64,000 nt of DNA from CAXSEF01 sp964236535 (lineage in GTDB: Bacteria > Pseudomonadota > Alphaproteobacteria > Acetobacterales > Acetobacteraceae). The notes beneath the pieces are model-generated. The model worked only from the letters and a program-made list of their open reading frames with translations. It searched no databases and was not told the DNA's origin. The stretch lies in NCBI GenBank assembly GCA_964236535.1, contig CAXSEF010000007.1, positions 12,072-76,071 on the forward strand. Reading direction: 5' to 3'. The translations under genes were made by a program, and so were the position numbers. Shown here one piece after another: positions 34,199 to 41,816 of the stretch; position 1 is the stretch's first letter; each line of letters begins with the position of its first letter.

Positions 34199-34987
34199 TC
34201 AGCGTCGGGCGGCCACGAAGGGGTGCAGCCCGAGCGAGGCCTGCGGCACCTCCGCGGCGGTGACGGCGTTCAGCACCCACTGGCGGCCGCCCAGCGTCGC
34301 CTGCCAGACGCGCTGGTGCACGGTGGGCCGCCGCGGGTCGGTGAAGTCGCCCTGCACCTTGGCGACGGTGCCCGACTGCTGCAAGGCGGTCGCGAGATAG
34401 CCCACCACGTCCTGCGGGTCGGCGAACTCGGCGACCGCCTCGCAGCCGCCGTCGTCGAGCGAGATCAGCGCCAGCCGGGTGTCCTGGTAGCTGACGTCGT
34501 AGACCTGGCCGGGCCGCCCGGTGAGGAACATGTCGGCCGCCTGCCTGGGCATCGGCGGCGCGCCGCGGCCGGTCACCCAGGCGCGCAGCCCGGCGGAGTC
34601 GCCGGGATAGCGGATGCAGGTGGCCATGTAGAGGCCGACGACCTGGTCGGCGCCGACCTGCATCGCCTGGGCCTTCTGTTCCGCGGTCATCTGCGGCGGC
34701 TGCCCAGGTCCTCCAGGCTGTCCGGCCACGCCGGGCTGCCCGGGTCCCGGCTGCCCAGGTCCGGGCTGCCCAGGTCCGGGCTGCCCGGACGGAGCATACT
34801 GGCCACCCTGGTCGGGCGTTCCGGCAGGAGGCGCCATGAAGGCCGGATCGGCCTGACCGGGCGCCTGGGCATAGCTCGGCGCGCCCTGGGCAAGCGCCGC
34901 GGCAGGGACCAGCGCCACCACCGGGACGAGGGAGGAGGTCAGCAGCGCCGCCGCAAGGGCGCGCGGGGCAAAACGGGTCTGTGCCAT
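34199..34987 (-). CDS. Secreted protein with collagen-like GQPGP repeats (paralog A)
   Basis: 262 residues from ATG 34987, which has AAGGAC eight bases upstream (in-frame ATG at 35008 is weaker). Signal peptide ALLTSSLVPVVALVPAAALAQ, Pro/Gln/Gly-rich stretch with tandem GQPGP units (~75-105), then a globular domain with two Cys (TCIRYPG; DDGGCEAV). The domain aligns by eye with the next gene: C-x-R, LRAWVTGRG...MP, GQVYDVS, DDGxC, and a final QASLGLHPF. Function unknown; probably periplasmic. Confidence 0.75.
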   Translation of the reverse strand: MAQTRFAPRALAAALLTSSLVPVVALVPAAALAQGAPSYAQAPGQADPAFMAPPAGTPDQGGQYAPSGQPGPGQPGPGQPGPGQPGVAGQPGGPGQPPQMTAEQKAQAMQVGADQVVGLYMATCIRYPGDSAGLRAWVTGRGAPPMPRQAADMFLTGRPGQVYDVSYQDTRLALISLDDGGCEAVAEFADPQDVVGYLATALQQSGTVAKVQGDFTDPRRPTVHQRVWQATLGGRQWVLNAVTAAEVPQASLGLHPFVAARR

Positions 34988-35011
34988 CGGGAGTCCTTGT
35001 GCCGCCATGAG

Positions 35012-35647
35012 CTAGTCCATCGGAGCCAGAAGGAGGGAGGCCTGCAGCCGATCGTCAAGCGGCGTGACCATGACGATAAGCAGGGATCGGCGATTCCCCT
35101 GCTGCAGACTGTAGCGGCGGCCGGGCGGCGGCTCGTCGCCGACCGGGCGGAAGTCCACCCCGGCGAGATGCAGGCGCGCTTCGAGCAGGCCCACCAGCCG
35201 GGCCGGGTCGGCATGGTCGGCAACCGCGATGCACCAGCCGTCGTCGCGCGAGAGCAGCGCCTGGTGGCCGGTGCGGGTGCTGGCGTCGTAGCCGCGCCCG
35301 GGGCTGCGCAGCAGGGCCTGCTCCTGGAGCGCCGGCATGCGCCGATAGCCCTGGCCGGCGAGCCAGGCGCGCAGCGCATCCGGTGCCGCGAAGCGCAGGC
35401 ACGAGTCGCTGAACAGCTCGACGAGCTGGCGCGACTCCACCCAGCCGGCCTCGTCCGGCCGGGCGCCGGCCCGGCACGGCGCCACAACCCAGCCGGCAGC
35501 CAGGACGAGCACGGCCAGCCCGCCCCGAGCCAACCCACCCCGAGCCAGCCCATCCCGAGCCGGCCAGGCAACGCCGGCGGCCTGGGCACCGCGCGGGGTC
35601 TGCGCCGCCGTGGCGCGCGGGGCTCTGCGGTGCCGGGCCCTCGCCAT
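35012..35647 (-). CDS. Secreted protein (paralog B of the adjacent gene)
   Basis: 211 residues from ATG 35647. Basic start, then hydrophobic GGLAVLVLAAGWVVA (signal/anchor). The domain SDSCLRFAAPDALRAWLAGQGYRRMPALQ, SPGRGYDAST, SRDDGWCIAV, and QASLLLAPMD matches paralog A in order and spacing. The ARGG-L repeats (~33-45) are low complexity. The stop is just before the start of paralog A, so the pair is a tandem duplication in one operon. The long in-frame extension toward 36169 is non-coding. Confidence 0.7.
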   Translation of the reverse strand: MARARHRRAPRATAAQTPRGAQAAGVAWPARDGLARGGLARGGLAVLVLAAGWVVAPCRAGARPDEAGWVESRQLVELFSDSCLRFAAPDALRAWLAGQGYRRMPALQEQALLRSPGRGYDASTRTGHQALLSRDDGWCIAVADHADPARLVGLLEARLHLAGVDFRPVGDEPPPGRRYSLQQGNRRSLLIVMVTPLDDRLQASLLLAPMD

Positions 35648-35753
35648 CGCCTCTCCTGCGCCGAAGCTGGCACGCAACTTGCTGTGAGGTGCGCCGCCCG
35701 CCGGTTGCGGCGGCACAGGCTCGACCCACCGAGACAGCACCCGGGAACACCAT

Positions 35754-36220
35754 ATGGCAAGCCTCCGCCAGGCGATGAAGTCGGGCCATCCGCCCACCTG
35801 TTCGCGGCCTTCCTCTGCTTCGACTTCACGCTTCTCCGTCCGGGCGCTGCACGGCGCGGTGGGCCCGCTCCTGCCCGGGAGCCTCCCTCTCACCCCCATC
35901 CAGACCGGTCTGATGGTCAGGTCGCCGACGCTGGCCGGCGCCCTGATGCGCCTCCCGCTCGGCGTGGTGCCGCAGCACGACAATACATCGGCCGCAGGAA
36001 TGCGGCGATCGTCGAGACGAGCCTGATCATCGTGCCGATACTGTCTGGGTATCGTGCCGATACTGTCCGGGTACTGCTTCGTCGAGACGTTCGGCGAGGT
36101 GATCGCGATGGGCGTGCTGCTCGGCAATGCCACCCCGGTGCTGGGCGGGCCGATGATCTTCCACCGCAAGTGGACCGCACCTGGGGCGGGCCATCGGGCC
36201 GCGCCGGCGCACGGTCCGCT
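35754..36220 (+). pseudogene. Nitrate/nitrite MFS transporter remnant (N-terminal part, several frameshifts)
   Basis: Pieces in alternating frames resemble a NarK/NNP-type transporter. Frame 1: MASLRQAMKSGHPPT. Frame 2: HLFAAFLCFDFT. Back to frame 1: RALHGAVGPLLPGSLPLTPIQ followed by GLMVRSPTLAGALMRLPLG. Frame 2: QYIGRRNAAIVETSLIIV. Frame 3: FVETFGEVIAMGVLLGNA. The order and content fit the first three to four membrane segments, after which it stops. The intact NarK-type gene follows at 36376. A partial direct repeat (TCGTGCCGATACTGTC) sits at 36030-36070. Confidence 0.7.
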
Positions 36221-36375
36221 GCGGACGCGCCCGGCCGCGCGATGACGGCGGACTAGCGCGCCCCCGCCCGCACGCAGCCGCGCGTGCTGGCAGGGAGGTC
36301 GGATCGCGGCTCGCCGATCCGCCGCATCCCGCCCCGGCTGCTTCGAACCCGCCTCACCCCCGAAAGGAAGCCCTC

Positions 36376-37728
36376 ATGGCCGCCTCCGAGAAAGCCACCA
36401 GCATCGACCTGTTCAGCTTCTCCACGCCGCAGATGCGCGCCTTCCACATGACGTGGGTGGCGTTCTTCGTCTGCTTCTTCGCCTGGTTCGCGGTGGCGCC
36501 GCTGATGCCCGTGGTGCGCGGCGAGTTCCACCTCACCACCGACCAGATCGCCAACCTCAACATCGCGGGCGTCTTCGCCACCATCCTGGCGCGGCTGGTC
36601 ATCGGCCCGCTGTGCGACAAGTACGGGCCGCGCATCACCTACACCGCGCTGCTGACGCTCGGCGCGCTGCCGGTGATGGGGATCGCGTTCGCGACCTCCT
36701 ACGAGTCGTTCCTGATCTTCCGGCTGATGATCGGCGCGATCGGCGCGAGCTTCGTCATCTCGCAGTACCACACCTCGGTGATGTTCGCGCCCAACGTCGT
36801 GGGCACCGCCAACGCCACCGTGGGCGGCTGGGGCAACGGCGGCGCCGGCGTGACCGAGGCGGTGATGCCGCTGCTGCTGGCCGCGCTGGTGAGCGTCGGC
36901 GTGCAGCAGACGCTGGGCTGGCGGATGGCGATGTTCATCCCCGCGGTGATGATGCTGGTGGTGGCGGTGCTGTACTGGCGCCTCACCCAGGACAGCCCCG
37001 AGGGCAACACGCTGGCGCTGCGCGCGCAGGGCATCACGGTGAGCACCGGCAAGAAGGGCGGCTTCGAGGTGTTCATGACGGCGATGTCGAACTACCGGGT
37101 GTGGCTGCTGGCGGTGTGCTACGCCGCCGGCTTCGGCATCGAGGTGTTCATCCACGGCGTTGCCGCGATCTACTACGTCGACCGCTTCGGCCTCACCCTG
37201 ACCTCGGCCGGCCTCGCCGCCGGCAGCTTCGGGCTGATGGCGCTGTTCGCCCGCGCGCTGGGCGGCATCGCGTCGGATCGCGTCGCGCGCAACTGGGGCC
37301 TGGACGGGCGGACCAGGCTGCTGTTCGTGCTGATGATCGGCGAGGGCATCGGGCTGCTGGCGTTCTCGTCCATGGGGTCGGTCGGACCGGCGATCGCGGT
37401 GATGCTGGTGTTCGGGCTGTTCACCCACATGTCGTGCGGCTCGATCTACGCGCTGTATCCGTTCATCGATCGCAAGGCGCTGGGCGGGGTGGCGGGCATC
37501 ATCGGCGCCGGCGGGAACATCGGCGGCGTGGCGGCGGCGTTCCTGTTCAAGGCGATGGGCAACCTGCCGGACACCCTGTTCGCGCTCGGCTGGATCGTGC
37601 TCGGCTGCGCCTGCTGCGCCATCGCGGTGCGGTTCTCGGTGCCGCACCAGCTGGCGGAGAAGCGCCTCTACGACGAGGCGATCGCGCAGCGCGACGGCAG
37701 CGTGCCGGCAATGGCGATGGCCTCCTGA
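36376..37728 (+). CDS. NarK/NRT2-type nitrate (nitrite) transporter, MFS
   Basis: 450 residues with about 12 membrane segments. The nitrate-signature glycine-rich motif is GWGNGGAGVTE, and a second GAGGNIGG loop is present later. PLCDKYGPR is the MFS loop 2-3 motif. Start ATG after AAGGAAG at 36365-36371. NNP/NRT2 proteins move nitrate in, or nitrite out, across the inner membrane. No nitrate reductase genes are visible, so the direction and role are not known. Plus strand, isolated. Confidence 0.93.
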   Translation: MAASEKATSIDLFSFSTPQMRAFHMTWVAFFVCFFAWFAVAPLMPVVRGEFHLTTDQIANLNIAGVFATILARLVIGPLCDKYGPRITYTALLTLGALPVMGIAFATSYESFLIFRLMIGAIGASFVISQYHTSVMFAPNVVGTANATVGGWGNGGAGVTEAVMPLLLAALVSVGVQQTLGWRMAMFIPAVMMLVVAVLYWRLTQDSPEGNTLALRAQGITVSTGKKGGFEVFMTAMSNYRVWLLAVCYAAGFGIEVFIHGVAAIYYVDRFGLTLTSAGLAAGSFGLMALFARALGGIASDRVARNWGLDGRTRLLFVLMIGEGIGLLAFSSMGSVGPAIAVMLVFGLFTHMSCGSIYALYPFIDRKALGGVAGIIGAGGNIGGVAAAFLFKAMGNLPDTLFALGWIVLGCACCAIAVRFSVPHQLAEKRLYDEAIAQRDGSVPAMAMAS

Positions 37729-37760
37729 GCCGAGCCACGAACCAGGCAGGCCTTTGATGG

Positions 37761-37812
37761 GCCGGTCCAGGGGCGGCTCGCCCCTGGCGGGTCTGGGCAG
37801 AGCCCAGCCGCG
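37761..37812. repeat. DPE copy 14, short form
   Basis: GCCGGTCCAGGGGCGGCTC, CGCCCCTGGCGGGTCTGGG and a final CAGAGCCCAGCCG. Between the convergent transporter and phaB genes. Confidence 0.85.
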
Positions 37813-37817
37813 CTCGC

Positions 37818-38540
37818 TCAGTACATATGCTGACCGCCATTGATGGAAAGCGTGGACCCGGTCACGAAGTCCGCGTCGTCGGCGGTAAGGAACACCACCC
37901 CGCGCGCGATATCCTCGGCATGGCCAAGCCGGCCCATCGGGATCCGTGCCACGATCTTGGTCAGCACGTCGGGCGGCACGGCCCGAACCATTTCGGTATC
38001 GACGTAGCCTGGCGCGATAGCGTTCACGGTGATGCCGAAACGGGCACCTTCCTGGGCAAGTGCCTTGGTGAAGCCGTGGATGCCTGATTTCGCGGCGGCA
38101 TAGTTCACCTGGCCGTACTGCCCGGCCTGGCCGTTGATGCTGCCGATGTTGACGATGCGGCCGAACTTCTCGGCGCGCATGCCGTCGAAGGTCAGCCTGC
38201 ACAGGTTGAAGCAGGACCCGAGATTGGTGTCGATCACCGCGTCCCACATGTCGCGGCTCATCCGGGCCATGGTGCCGTCGCGGGTGATGCCGGCGTTGTT
38301 GACCAGGATCGCCACCGGGCCGTGCCGCTCCTGCACCTCGGCGACGGCGGCCTCGCACTCCGCGAAGCTGCCGGCGTCGAACTTGCGCACCGCGATGCCG
38401 GTCTCCTCGGCGAAGCCCTGCGCCGCCGCGTCGTTGCCGGCGTAGGTCGCCACCACCGTGCGGCCGACCTTGTGCAGCGCCCGGCTGATCTCGGCGCCGA
38501 TGCCGCGCGTCCCACCCGTCACCAGAGCAACCCGTGCCAT
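37818..38540 (-). CDS. phaB: Acetoacetyl-CoA reductase PhaB
   Basis: NADPH-dependent step making (R)-3-hydroxybutyryl-CoA for polyhydroxybutyrate. 240 residues, SDR fold: TGGTRGIG (8-15), NNAG (81-84), catalytic Ser134, Tyr147, Lys151 (YAAAK). It resembles PhaB more than FabG in MSRDMWDAVIDTNLGSCFNLCR and ends STLSINGGQHMY. The start ATG 38540 follows GGGCTG. phaA lies 0.65 kb upstream on the same strand, separated by a small plus-strand gene. Confidence 0.95.
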   Translation of the reverse strand: MARVALVTGGTRGIGAEISRALHKVGRTVVATYAGNDAAAQGFAEETGIAVRKFDAGSFAECEAAVAEVQERHGPVAILVNNAGITRDGTMARMSRDMWDAVIDTNLGSCFNLCRLTFDGMRAEKFGRIVNIGSINGQAGQYGQVNYAAAKSGIHGFTKALAQEGARFGITVNAIAPGYVDTEMVRAVPPDVLTKIVARIPMGRLGHAEDIARGVVFLTADDADFVTGSTLSINGGQHMY

Positions 38541-38769
38541 CAGCCCACACCCCGCCGTTTCGTTGCCTGATCGTAGGATCGCGCCGGGGCAATCCGCCAG
38601 CGCCAATCGCGGCCGGCAACCGGCCGCCCGACGCGGGCCGCGCGCAGCGGGCGCTTGCGGCAGGTGAAGGCCTGCGCACTCCCGCCGAAAAATCGCCGGC
38701 TGGAAACCTCGCGTTAACCGCGCGCAGTCAGGCTGCTCCCGTCCTCACGTCCCAGGAAGGGAACCCGCC

Positions 38770-39087
38770 ATGACCGTCACCACCCGCCTGCCGACCCGCG
38801 GCGTGGCGTTCGACATCGAGGACCTCATCTACGTCAGGCGCTGGGCAGGCCGGGAGGAGCTGGTGCTGCGCATCCGCCTCGATCACGTCGAGCGCGGCCA
38901 GGACCTCGAGGAGGTGCTGTTCCTCGCACCGCTGGGCCGCGGTCTGTGGCGGATCTCGATGTGGCGCGACCAGGGCGGCGTGATGATCCGCCAGGGCACG
39001 CAGGCGCCGGTGCTGCACGCGGACCTGGCGGCGGCGCTGGCCTCGGCGCGGCCCCGGCGCGGGCTGCGGCTTTGGTGGCGCGCATAG
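38770..39087 (+). CDS. Small hypothetical protein (105 residues)
   Basis: MTVTTRLPTRGVAFDIEDLIYVRRWAGREELVLRIRLDHVERGQDLEEVLFLAPLGRGLWRISMWRDQGG... A soluble, mixed alpha/beta sequence with one ATG start preceded by AGGAAGGGAACCC. No family recognised. Its plus-strand position between phaB and phaA hints at a regulatory or unrelated gene. It ends one base before DPE copy 15. Confidence 0.55.
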   Translation: MTVTTRLPTRGVAFDIEDLIYVRRWAGREELVLRIRLDHVERGQDLEEVLFLAPLGRGLWRISMWRDQGGVMIRQGTQAPVLHADLAAALASARPRRGLRLWWRA

Positions 39088-39155
39088 AAGCAAGGCCAGA
39101 GGCTCTGCCTCTGGACTCCGCTGGGGCCCGAGGCCCCAGACCCACACGACTCGAG
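39088..39155. repeat. DPE copy 15, subfamily B
   Basis: AAGCAAGGCCAGAGGCTCTG hairpin, then CTGGGGCCCGAGGCCCCAG, then ACCCACACGACTC. No right arm. Confidence 0.85.
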
Positions 39156-39185
39156 AACGCTTGCGGCACGTCCGACCTGTCTTGA

Positions 39186-40358
39186 TTAGCGCTCCAGGCA
39201 CATCGCGACGCCCATGCCTCCACCGATGCACAGCGTCGCCAGCCCCTTGTGCACGTCGCGCCTGGCCATCTCGTGCAGCAGCGTGGTCAGCACCCGCGCC
39301 CCGGACGCCCCGATCGGGTGGCCGATCGCGATCGCCCCGCCGTTGACGTTCACCCGCGCGGTGTCCCAGCCCATGTCGCGGTTCACCGCGCACGCCTGCG
39401 CCGCGAACGCCTCGTTGGCCTCCACCAGATCGAGGTCGTGCGCCTGCCAGCCCGCCCGCTCCAGCGCCCGCCGGCTCGACGGGATCGGCCCGGTGCCCAT
39501 CACCTTCGGGTCCACGCCCGCGGTCGCGAACGACGCGATCCGCGCGAGCGGCGTCAGCCCGCGCCGGCCGGCCTCGGCCGCCGACATCACCACCAGCGCC
39601 GCCGCACCGTCGTTCAGGCCGCTGGCGTTGGCGGCGGTGACGGTGCCGTCCTTGCCGAACGCCGGACGCAGCTTGGCCATCGCCTCGATCGTCGAGTCGT
39701 GGCGGATGTACTCGTCCTCGGCCACCACCACGTCGCCCTTGCGGCCCCTGATGGTGACCGGGGCGATCTCGTCGCGGAACCGCCCGCCCTTCGACGCCGC
39801 CGACGCCTTGTTCTGCGAGGCGACGGCGAACTCGTCCTGCTGCTGCCGGCTGATCTGGAACTGCGTCGCGACGTTCTCCGCCGTGGTGCCCATGTGGTAG
39901 CCGTTGAAGGCGTCCCACAGCCCGTCCTTGATCATGGTGTCGACCAGCTGCATGTCGCCCATCCTGGCGCCCTGGCGCAGGTAGGCGCAGTGCGTCGACT
40001 GGCTCATGCTCTCCTGGCCGCCGGCGACGACGACGCCGCTCTGCCCGCTCATCACCTGCTGGGCGGCAAGGCTGACCGCGCGCAGCCCGGAGCCGCACAC
40101 CTGGTTGATGCCGAACGCGGTGCGCTCCTGCGGCACGCCGGCCGCGATCGCCGCCTGCCGCGCCGGGTTCTGCCCCTGGCCCGCCGTCAGCACCTGGCCG
40201 AGGATCACCTCGTCGACCTCCTCGGCCGAGATCCCGGCGCGCTCCAGCGCCGCGCGGATCGCGACCTCGCCCAGGGTGTGCGCAGGCACCGAGCCGAGCG
40301 CGCCGTTGAAGCTGCCGACCGGGGTGCGCGCGGCCGAAACGATGACGATGTCGTCCAT
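39186..40358 (-). CDS. phaA: Acetyl-CoA acetyltransferase (beta-ketothiolase) PhaA
   Basis: Condenses two acetyl-CoA to acetoacetyl-CoA, the first step of polyhydroxybutyrate synthesis. 390 residues: nucleophile Cys88 (NQVCGSGLRAV), His in GGAIAIGHPIGASG and Cys in LCIGGGMGVAM. The start ATG 40358 gives MDDIVIVSAARTPVGSFNGAL; earlier in-frame codons lie in the DPE. Thiolases of this group also serve in other pathways, but phaB nearby supports PHB. Confidence 0.96.
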   Translation of the reverse strand: MDDIVIVSAARTPVGSFNGALGSVPAHTLGEVAIRAALERAGISAEEVDEVILGQVLTAGQGQNPARQAAIAAGVPQERTAFGINQVCGSGLRAVSLAAQQVMSGQSGVVVAGGQESMSQSTHCAYLRQGARMGDMQLVDTMIKDGLWDAFNGYHMGTTAENVATQFQISRQQQDEFAVASQNKASAASKGGRFRDEIAPVTIRGRKGDVVVAEDEYIRHDSTIEAMAKLRPAFGKDGTVTAANASGLNDGAAALVVMSAAEAGRRGLTPLARIASFATAGVDPKVMGTGPIPSSRRALERAGWQAHDLDLVEANEAFAAQACAVNRDMGWDTARVNVNGGAIAIGHPIGASGARVLTTLLHEMARRDVHKGLATLCIGGGMGVAMCLER

Positions 40359-40449
40359 TGATATTCCCTGCGGTTGTTTCCGGCCCCGATCCGACAATGC
40401 GCAGGTCCGGGCACGCGAACAAGCAAGCCCGCGGCAGGGCAGGGACGCG

Positions 40450-40630
40450 AAGCCAAGGCCAGGGCTCTGCCCCATCTCGTGGCAGCGGGGAACCCGCTGG
40501 GGCTGAGCCCCAGACCCGCACGTGAAAGGAGCCCGAGCACCGTCCGGAGCGTCGTGCCGCAGGCCTCAAGTGAACGGTTTCCAAAGGCCCCCGGCCTTTG
40601 GCGGGTCTGGGCAGAGCCCGGCCTCGCTTG
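40450..40630. repeat. DPE copy 16, composite of two subfamilies
   Basis: Subfamily-B start (CAAGGCCAGGGCTCTGCCC, GCTGGGGCTGAGCCCCAG, ACCCGCACGTGAAAGG, CGTCGTGCCGCAGGC), fused to a classical centre (CTCAAGTGAACGGTTTCC) and right arm (GCCTTTGGCGGGTCTGGG to CCTCGCTTGCC). Confidence 0.9.
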
Positions 40631-40667
40631 CCTCTCCCGACCACCGGGGCTGCCGCATAGCCCCGCC

Positions 40668-41588
40668 TCACCCGGCCTGGCAAGCCCCGCACCAGTACAG
40701 CGTCCGCCCCCCCATCGCCTCCGAGCGCACCGCCGTGCCGCACACCCGGCACGGCCGCCCCGCGCGGTGCGCCACGTAGCTGGCGTCCCCCCGCGCCGCC
40801 GCGCCGCCGCGCCGCCCGGAGCCGCGGTGCTCCGGCCGGGTGGTGACGATCCGCCCGCGCTCCACCCCGTCCTGCATCAGCGCCCGCAGGTCCGCCCACA
40901 GCGCGCCCCACTCCGCCTCGGTGACATCGCGACCCGGCCGATGCGGGTCGATCCCCGCCCGGAACAGCACCTCGGCGCGGTAGATGTTGCCGATGCCGGA
41001 GACCAGGTCCTGGCGCATCAGCAGCAGCCCGATCGCGCTGCGCGAGGCCCGCACGGCCCGCCCCGCGGCGTCCGCGTCCGCGTCGTCGCGCAGCGGGTCC
41101 TCGCCCAGCTTCGCCATCGCCGCCGCCTTGGCCGCCGCGGTCTCGAGCACGCAGGCGGTCGGCCCGCTCAGGTCCGCCACCCGGTCCCCCGCCAGCAGCC
41201 GCAGCCGCACCAGCCCGCGCGGCGCCGCCGGCCACGCGGCCGCATCGCCCCCGCCGGCCGCCGCACCCGCGTCGTCCGGCCCGGCGACCGCACCCCCACC
41301 GGCCGCACGGCGCGGCCGGGCCTCGCGCCGCCCGCCCTCGCCCGAGAGGCCCGGCCCGGCGAAGCGCCAGCCGCCATACAGCCCCAGGTGCACGCGCAGC
41401 CAGGGCCCACCCGCGAAACCGAGGAACAGGTGCTTGCCCTGCGCCTCGGCCGCCGTCATCCGCAGCCCGTCCAGCACCCCCGCACCGTCCGCGAAACGAC
41501 CCTGCGGGCTCGACGCCGCCACCACCCGGCCGACGAAGCAGCGCGCGAACACCCGGGCTAGGCGGTGGACCGTGTGGCCTTCGGGCAT
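40668..41588 (-). CDS. Fpg/Nei family DNA glycosylase (endonuclease VIII-like)
   Basis: 306 residues; excises oxidised bases. The N-terminus MPEGHTVHRLARVF has the catalytic Pro2 and Glu3 of the Nei/Fpg family; the MPEGHTVHR variant is of the Nei2 kind. It contains the H2TH region (RQDLVSGIGNIYRAEVLFRAG) and a C-terminal zinc finger CRVCGTAVRSEAMGGRTLYWCGAC. An insertion of Ala/Gly/Arg (~80-115) lies between the N-terminal and H2TH domains. The start ATG is at 41588. Confidence 0.93.
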   Translation of the reverse strand: MPEGHTVHRLARVFARCFVGRVVAASSPQGRFADGAGVLDGLRMTAAEAQGKHLFLGFAGGPWLRVHLGLYGGWRFAGPGLSGEGGRREARPRRAAGGGAVAGPDDAGAAAGGGDAAAWPAAPRGLVRLRLLAGDRVADLSGPTACVLETAAAKAAAMAKLGEDPLRDDADADAAGRAVRASRSAIGLLLMRQDLVSGIGNIYRAEVLFRAGIDPHRPGRDVTEAEWGALWADLRALMQDGVERGRIVTTRPEHRGSGRRGGAAARGDASYVAHRAGRPCRVCGTAVRSEAMGGRTLYWCGACQAG

Positions 41589-41642
41589 GGAACGCGGGCG
41601 CCTGTGCAGCAGGCCGCCGCAGGTGGGGGGCGATGCGGCTTC

Positions 41643-41748
41643 GGCAAGGCCGGGGCGCCGCCCTGGACCCGCCGGGCCTGAGGCCCCGGACCCGCACACG
41701 AAAGCGGACCTCGGCACACCGTGCCGGACAGCGCGTCGTGCCCGGCGG
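41643..41748. repeat. DPE copy 17, subfamily B
   Basis: GCAAGGCCGGGGCGCCGCC, GGGCCTGAGGCCCCGGACC, CGCACACGAAAGCGG, then CGGCACACCGTGCCGG and CGTCGTGCCCGG. Between the divergent glycosylase and peptide-binding-protein genes. Confidence 0.85.
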
Positions 41749-41816
41749 GCATTGACCCTCCCCACGCGCCTCGGCACGGTCGCGCGGCTGGAACGAGCCA
41801 GCGTCAGGAGCCGATC

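Noticed and set aside
36253..38679. An 808-codon minus-strand reading frame
   Set aside because: It is antisense to the NarK-type transporter and shares no family; long stop-free frames are expected at this GC content.
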